Of a stretch of 64,000 nucleotides of DNA, positions 59,286 to 64,000 are shown one piece after another (within the stretch, counting starts at the first letter, position 1; each line of letters begins with the position of its first letter). Both the position numbers and the translations under genes were made by a program. The notes under the pieces were generated by a model that made no database searches, was not told the origin of the DNA, and was given only the letters and a program-made list of their open reading frames with translations. This DNA is from Theobroma cacao (Eukaryota; Streptophyta; Magnoliopsida; Malvales; Malvaceae). The DNA lies in NCBI RefSeq assembly GCF_000208745.1, contig NC_030853.1, forward strand, positions 14,495,203-14,559,202, written 5' to 3'.

Positions 59286-59713
59286 ATGATATGCTTAGCA
59301 TCAAACAAAGTCAAGCATATTAGGACTTCAACTAACCTTTAATTAATGTAAAATAATAGGAAACTATTTTATATTATATGATGATCCTGTTTTGTTTGTC
59401 GTCTTGATTATATCAAAAACTAAACTATCCCATCAAATTATCTTATGATTTTGTCGTCGTTCTCTAATAATATGATTTTTTTATCTAATTAATTAACATG
59501 TATAGCGTCAAACATAGTCATTAGTCAAACATATTAGGACTTGAACTAACCCTTAATTATTTTAGTGTCAAATACTAATAAATTAATTACATGATAAGCC
59601 TGTTTCACCTATCATCTTGTTTATATAATAAAGCCTAAACTATCCATTCAAATAAATTATGGAACGCTTTGTTTTTCTCTAATAATTTGACTTCTTGTCC
59701 AATATTTGATATT
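59286..59713. repeat. Imperfect tandem duplication, unit about 214 bp
   Basis: TTAGGACTTCAACTAACC (59,320) recurs as TTAGGACTTGAACTAACC (59,534). Both copies continue with a CTTAATTA phrase, a CCTGTTT...CATCTTG/CGTCTTG phrase, CTAAACTATCC and TTCTCTAATAAT(A)TGA. Substitutions and small indels indicate an old duplication. Confidence 0.75.
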
Positions 59714-59826
59714 AATCCATGTGACAATGCTTAAGAAAGTTAAGGGCACTGACAAACGGGAGAAGTTTTGATGAACAAAGCTTCTTAGCTTAATTCCTAG
59801 TAACCAAAAAGTTAATGATAAACTAA

Positions 59827-60012
59827 TTAAGAAGATGCTTGGTGATAAAAAGTCAGATCAAGGTCACAAAGAGGAGGAAGATGGTCGGCTAATCTTTCAG
59901 CACATGAATGTACTTGTGTGCTTCCTTTGGCCCCCAATGGCTCCAAAGTTAGGGTTAAAAGTTTTATTATCAGTGATATAATAAAAACAAAGCCAACTTG
60001 TTTTGGAGCCAT
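59827..60012 (-). CDS. Possible small secreted-peptide ORF, 61 aa, function unknown
   Basis: ATG at 60,012, TAA at 59,827. The N-terminus is hydrophobic after a short basic start (MAPKQVGFVFIISLIIKLL), like a signal peptide. The rest is polar with two Cys (…HSCAERL…, …PPLCDLD…). I do not recognise a peptide-hormone family. ATG context has G at +4. Against it: single short ORF, no intron or homology evidence, and its hydrophobic part could arise from AT-rich DNA. A non-coding reading is equally possible. Confidence 0.25.
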   Translation of the reverse strand: MAPKQVGFVFIISLIIKLLTLTLEPLGAKGSTQVHSCAERLADHLPPLCDLDLTFYHQASS

Positions 60013-63000
60013 AAGGATTTATAAATGAGATGAAGTGGCTTTGGTTGTGTTGTAGGCTCTTTTGGGAACATTAGATCCGTTTTGGTGAGTGGTTTTGGTC
60101 CTAGTTTATGTTTTAACAACAATTCGTACTATGTAGGCATGTGATATGCTTCTTCCAAAATAATGTGTTTAGGTTTATCTTCAGATGTTCTCGTGTAGCT
60201 TCGGTATGTGCATTAACAATCCTTCAATCCGTTCTATCAATCTACAATAATAGGTTTTTTGGATGACGAAAAGTATTTTGTGACTAAAATTTTTTGTACC
60301 AACGTCACTACGCGATAAAAACTAATAATATCTATGATTAGATTATTAACAAAATAAAGAATTGAATTCGAAATTATGTCTCGTTTCATGTCAATTTCTT
60401 TTTTTAGAGTATTGAATGCATATAAGTACAAGAATTTTGTTTCAAAATCTGAAAAAAAGGGTAATTTTTTTTTTCTTTTTTGATCTTCATGAAAGAAGGT
60501 CAGATACGTTTTTAAATGGAGCCCTCTTGCCTGATGACTTGGTTTTGATCACAAGTATTGTGCAAGTCTAACTGGAAGCTGGAGTTGCTGATAGCTACAA
60601 ATTGTCTTTCATAATAAAATAGAAAAAAGAATAGAACCAAAGCTTGAAGCTAGGAATGGCATTGTTTGCAGCAGAAAGAGAAGTGATGGACCACAGTCAG
60701 GGTCTAAGCTCGTGGTTCAAAAGTTTATGGACCGCATATAGGAGTTTAGGCTTAATTAGCTATAACTTTGTATAAAATAAGATTGTTGAAAATTTGGTTG
60801 CTGAGCAATCCCAACTAATCCACGATCATTTGCTTTATTGTTGATACAGCTTGATATGGAGAAGACCCCTTAGCTAAAACTGGCCTACACATCTCACCAG
60901 TAAACATGGAATGATTAATCAGTCTGCTTTTATTTATTATCTGTTTTTTGGAATACCCTGGAGAGTGCATTCATGTCTCCTTTGAATCAGTCATTGTACC
61001 ATATCTTTTTCTCTCCTTTCTCATTAAAGAAAAAAAAAAGGCTAAAAGAGGCACAACTAATGCTGGACAATTCTTTTTTGATCTGACCATAACTGTCCTG
61101 AAGTTCCATAATAATGAATCTTTTCCTTACAACAAAACTTATCACAGGAAAATAATAGAATTCCCTTTATCTAACCCCAGGGACTTGAGTTGTTGTTGAT
61201 ACCTTGCTTAAACGGGGAAAGGAAGAATGAGTTTTCCTAACAAATTGATGCAAGTACAAAAGAGAAATAATGGCAAAATCCTCATGGAAATCGGTTGGAA
61301 TGAGTCGTCCAACTCACAGACTTGAGAGTGAAATGATGTGGCGAATTATGGTAGCCATCAACATGAGACTTGAGAGGGGAAAATTGCATCTGCAAACTAT
61401 GCAGAGGAATTTACTTGGGTCCATCTCCAACAGAGAAATAAAACCCCCATGCAGCTGTCATAATCTTAATTGTTCAACCAAAAGTAGCTGAACCTTTTGG
61501 GGCTCTCCGTAAATTACAATAGCAAATAATGAATAATCATTGAACTACATAATTAGGTGACTTTATGACATGTGAAAAGCTTAATTTATGGTAAGTCTCA
61601 TGAGTGGCTGGCTATTACGCCATGACTTTGAGCAAGGAATCTAATCTTTTTAACAGGCCGTCTGCAAAGGTACGTCAGGCATCCATGTTGGGCTGTACCA
61701 AATAGTAAGCATAGAGGACTACGTTATCATATGCATCATTGGGCCTCAATTTACACAGCTACCGAATTGTGTTAGTATTCCTTGATCATTTAACCCTAAA
61801 AGGTAGACGTTTAGGTCTTATCTCAAGTCAACATTTTTAGCGTCACTCGGAGCTAGACTTGTAAGAGTATGATTCCAAAGGCTTACTACTCTCGTGTGTC
61901 ATCCAGCTTTGTGCATCCGCCTAATCCGCAAACTGCCCCTTTTGAACTTTCTGCCAAGGCACTTAAGTTACAGATTAAAAGGGCGGCGTGACAAAGCATA
62001 CGTATGATAAACATCAATGGCAATGGAGCTAAAAGGCAAAAAGACATCCCCCTACAGTGTTATAATATTCCCTCTTTCTTTTAAATTTGCTACTACTAAT
62101 TATTAGGCATGGCCGCAAAGTAAGAATCTGCTTTCCACCATGTTCTTGCCATAAACTTGGTTTAGCTGCCTCCAAGAAGGCTGTACAAGTGAGCTGTTCC
62201 CTCCTCACAAAGGAAGCATGGGTTTTTAGCTTCCAGTCAAACCTCAAGTATTAGATGAATCTAGCATGCAAGTGAAATGGCTTGTAGAAGGAGTTTAGGG
62301 CATTTGTACGAATTTTAACTCATTTTATTTTGTAACATTCCAAATCTAAATATCACTTTGATGTTTAATTTATAAAAAAAAAAATTGGGATTTAGTTGTT
62401 TTCAATTAAGGTGGAGATTTCTTTAGAATCTTTAAGGTGCCTTCCTTTCTCCGGGGGCATGGACTAATGTACCTTATTAACTCATGGACTAACATGATAG
62501 TACCTCATTCGGCCCAAAAAAACATTAGAGTACCCATCAGAACACTGGATCTAAACCCAAAGAATTAGACTCATTCAAGGCCCATATAGACAGTACAATG
62601 GGAATTGGGCAATCAAAGTGGGCTCTGAGTTTCGTGTTGGGTTCAAAATCCAGCTAAAGCAATAATCATCCTATCGAGAGAAATAACAAAAGATCTTTTA
62701 CCCATTTCCCAACCTAACAACGTATTTTACATTCACAAAGTTAATAAATTTAATGAAAATTAATAAAATTATTTTTATATCAAATAATAATTAGAACAAT
62801 TAACAATCAAATTAATTACAATTTTTTATGTTATTATTATATACGTTAGAATAATATAAAATGCTTATATCATTATAAGTATATATATTAAAACATATGT
62901 TATAATAGGTTTATATTAGTATATATGTTACAACTTATAAATGATTTATTTGTAAATAGGGTAATTTGGTTAACCAAAAAAAGTTTTTGAAATATTTATT

Positions 63001-63299
63001 TTTGAATTAATTTGAACCAAAATTTTTTGTTTAATTCAAACAATTTAGGATAAAATATCCTTATCTCTCTAAGTTTTGATCGAAATTATACAGATATCCA
63101 TTAGTTTTCAAAATGGACACACTGCCCTACAAAGATATTTTTCGCTGAACACGTAGGTCCAACCATTAGTCAATTATTAGTATTTTCGTCAATTTGCTGA
63201 TGTGGCAAGGCTAAAAAGGTAAATTTACCCTTGATTAATTTTTAAAATTACTATTATATAATTTTATTTTTTATTTTTTTATTAATATAAAAAAAAACT
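60013..63299. other. Intergenic, no gene recognised
   Basis: AT-rich, mostly single-copy-looking sequence. Short frames at 60,948-61,199, 61,270-61,491 and 62,029-62,247 have no recognisable motifs and ordinary non-coding composition. The stretch 62,740-62,960 is almost pure A/T. Confidence 0.5.
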
Positions 63300-63795
63300 C
63301 TCAAGAAGGGAGCACCGGAGCTCCCTTTGGGAACCTGATTTGGGGATCCCTAAGTAGAAGTGAGCAATCGGTCGATTTCAACCATGTAACTGACAGAAAC
63401 CAACGTAGGCGACCACAACCAACTCGATTTTTCAATGTCGGTTGTGGTGTCGTTTTAACCTACAATGAAGGGCGTTAATCAGCTCGATCACTAGGGACAC
63501 TTCAGCCCCACCTAAGCTGATCGAAAAACCAAGCCATCAATTGAAATTCCCTTTGTACCCTCCTTCATCCCCCTTTTTTCTTATTTCCCCTCCCTGATTT
63601 TAATATTTTCTCAACAAATCAACCCCTTTTGAAACCCTAAAAACCTTCTTCCTTGCCTTGATCGGTTGATCCTTCCGTTGCGGAGCCTTTGTTGCTGTCT
63701 CTAGTGACTCTCCTACTAGTGCCGACATTGTCTTTTTCGCCACCAGTCATCTCTTGCTAAGTTGTTGTCATCTCATCTTTAAGGTATATTTTTCT
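63300..63795 (+). promoter_or_regulatory. Pyrimidine-rich leader-like block with telo-box-like motif and splice-donor-like end
   Basis: 63,375-63,470 has GTCGGTT/AACCAAC palindromic phrases like a transposon subterminal region. 63,540-63,780 is CT-rich with GAAACCCTAAAAACC (a telo-box-like motif) and ends CATCTTTAAGGTATAT, a possible exon/intron junction. It may be the 5' leader of a transposon transcript or a gene whose body lies to the right of the window. It resembles the CACTA leader at 45,061-45,325 in composition. Confidence 0.35.
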
Positions 63796-64000
63796 CATGG
63801 TTTCTCTTAACACTTAAATCTCATGTCTTGCTGATGTTTGATGTTGAGTTATTGCTTTGGAGTGCTTTCTTTGGATTATAGTGCTGTTATTTGGATTATA
63901 GTGATGGTATTTGCTGTTACAGTTAAAAAAATATTTTTTTTATTTTTAATAGTATTGTATAATTTAAATATTAATATTTTAATTTAATTTTTTAAAGTTA

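Overview
The window is nuclear DNA of a eudicot plant. It has one intact intron-containing gene whose ten exons join through GT-AG junctions into a 1,249-residue ABCB19 (P-glycoprotein) auxin-transporter orthologue. Around it are nested, decayed plant transposons: a LINE, Gypsy Tat-type and Copia Sirevirus-type elements, a CACTA/En-Spm transposon, and solo LTRs with intact target-site duplications. The species cannot be fixed from the sequence. Nothing bacterial, organellar or viral (free-living) is present, and no tRNA, rRNA or CRISPR array was seen.

Layout. 1-3,367 is the right part of a large LTR cut by the window edge; it sits inside a LINE relic (3,368-7,940), which also carries a TIR element (6,573-7,620) containing a 192-N gap. 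7,941-22,000 is a mostly transposon-free gene island: ABCB19 is on the minus strand at 11,567-18,801, with a promoter, a pyrimidine-rich leader and an 8-codon uORF at 18,802-19,242. 22,000-31,000 is LTR wreckage: an old LTR-like block is interrupted by a clean 2.9-kb solo LTR (23,120-26,020, TSD TATGC) and followed by a Sirevirus-type 3' LTR (27,759-29,196). 31,026-42,680 is a Gypsy Tat-type RNase H/integrase relic split by a full-length 10.1-kb Sirevirus-like Copia element (31,728-41,868, minus strand, TSD GTGAC).

42,700-44,700 holds a minus-strand coiled-coil ORF remnant and a plant-mobile-domain-like fragment. About 44,800-53,280 is a CACTA element (transposase-associated domain, Tnp2, DUF4216-like tail) broken by a solo LTR (47,138-48,500, TSD CCCAT) and a second LTR-like block (49,026-50,565). 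53,582-55,907 is another solo LTR (TSD TATAT) with a long purine tract and three exact-period 60-bp repeats. 55,908-64,000 is AT-rich intergenic sequence with a foldback-like element, a 214-bp duplication, one weak small-peptide ORF, and the pyrimidine-rich start of what may be another transposon or gene at the right edge.

The working biology is the single ABCB19 gene. Every transposon reading frame seen is broken by stops or frameshifts. The most distinctive non-coding signal is a short palindromic core, TA(R)TCG(R)(Y)TA, found as clustered copies in the LTRs of three different Sirevirus-type families in the window.
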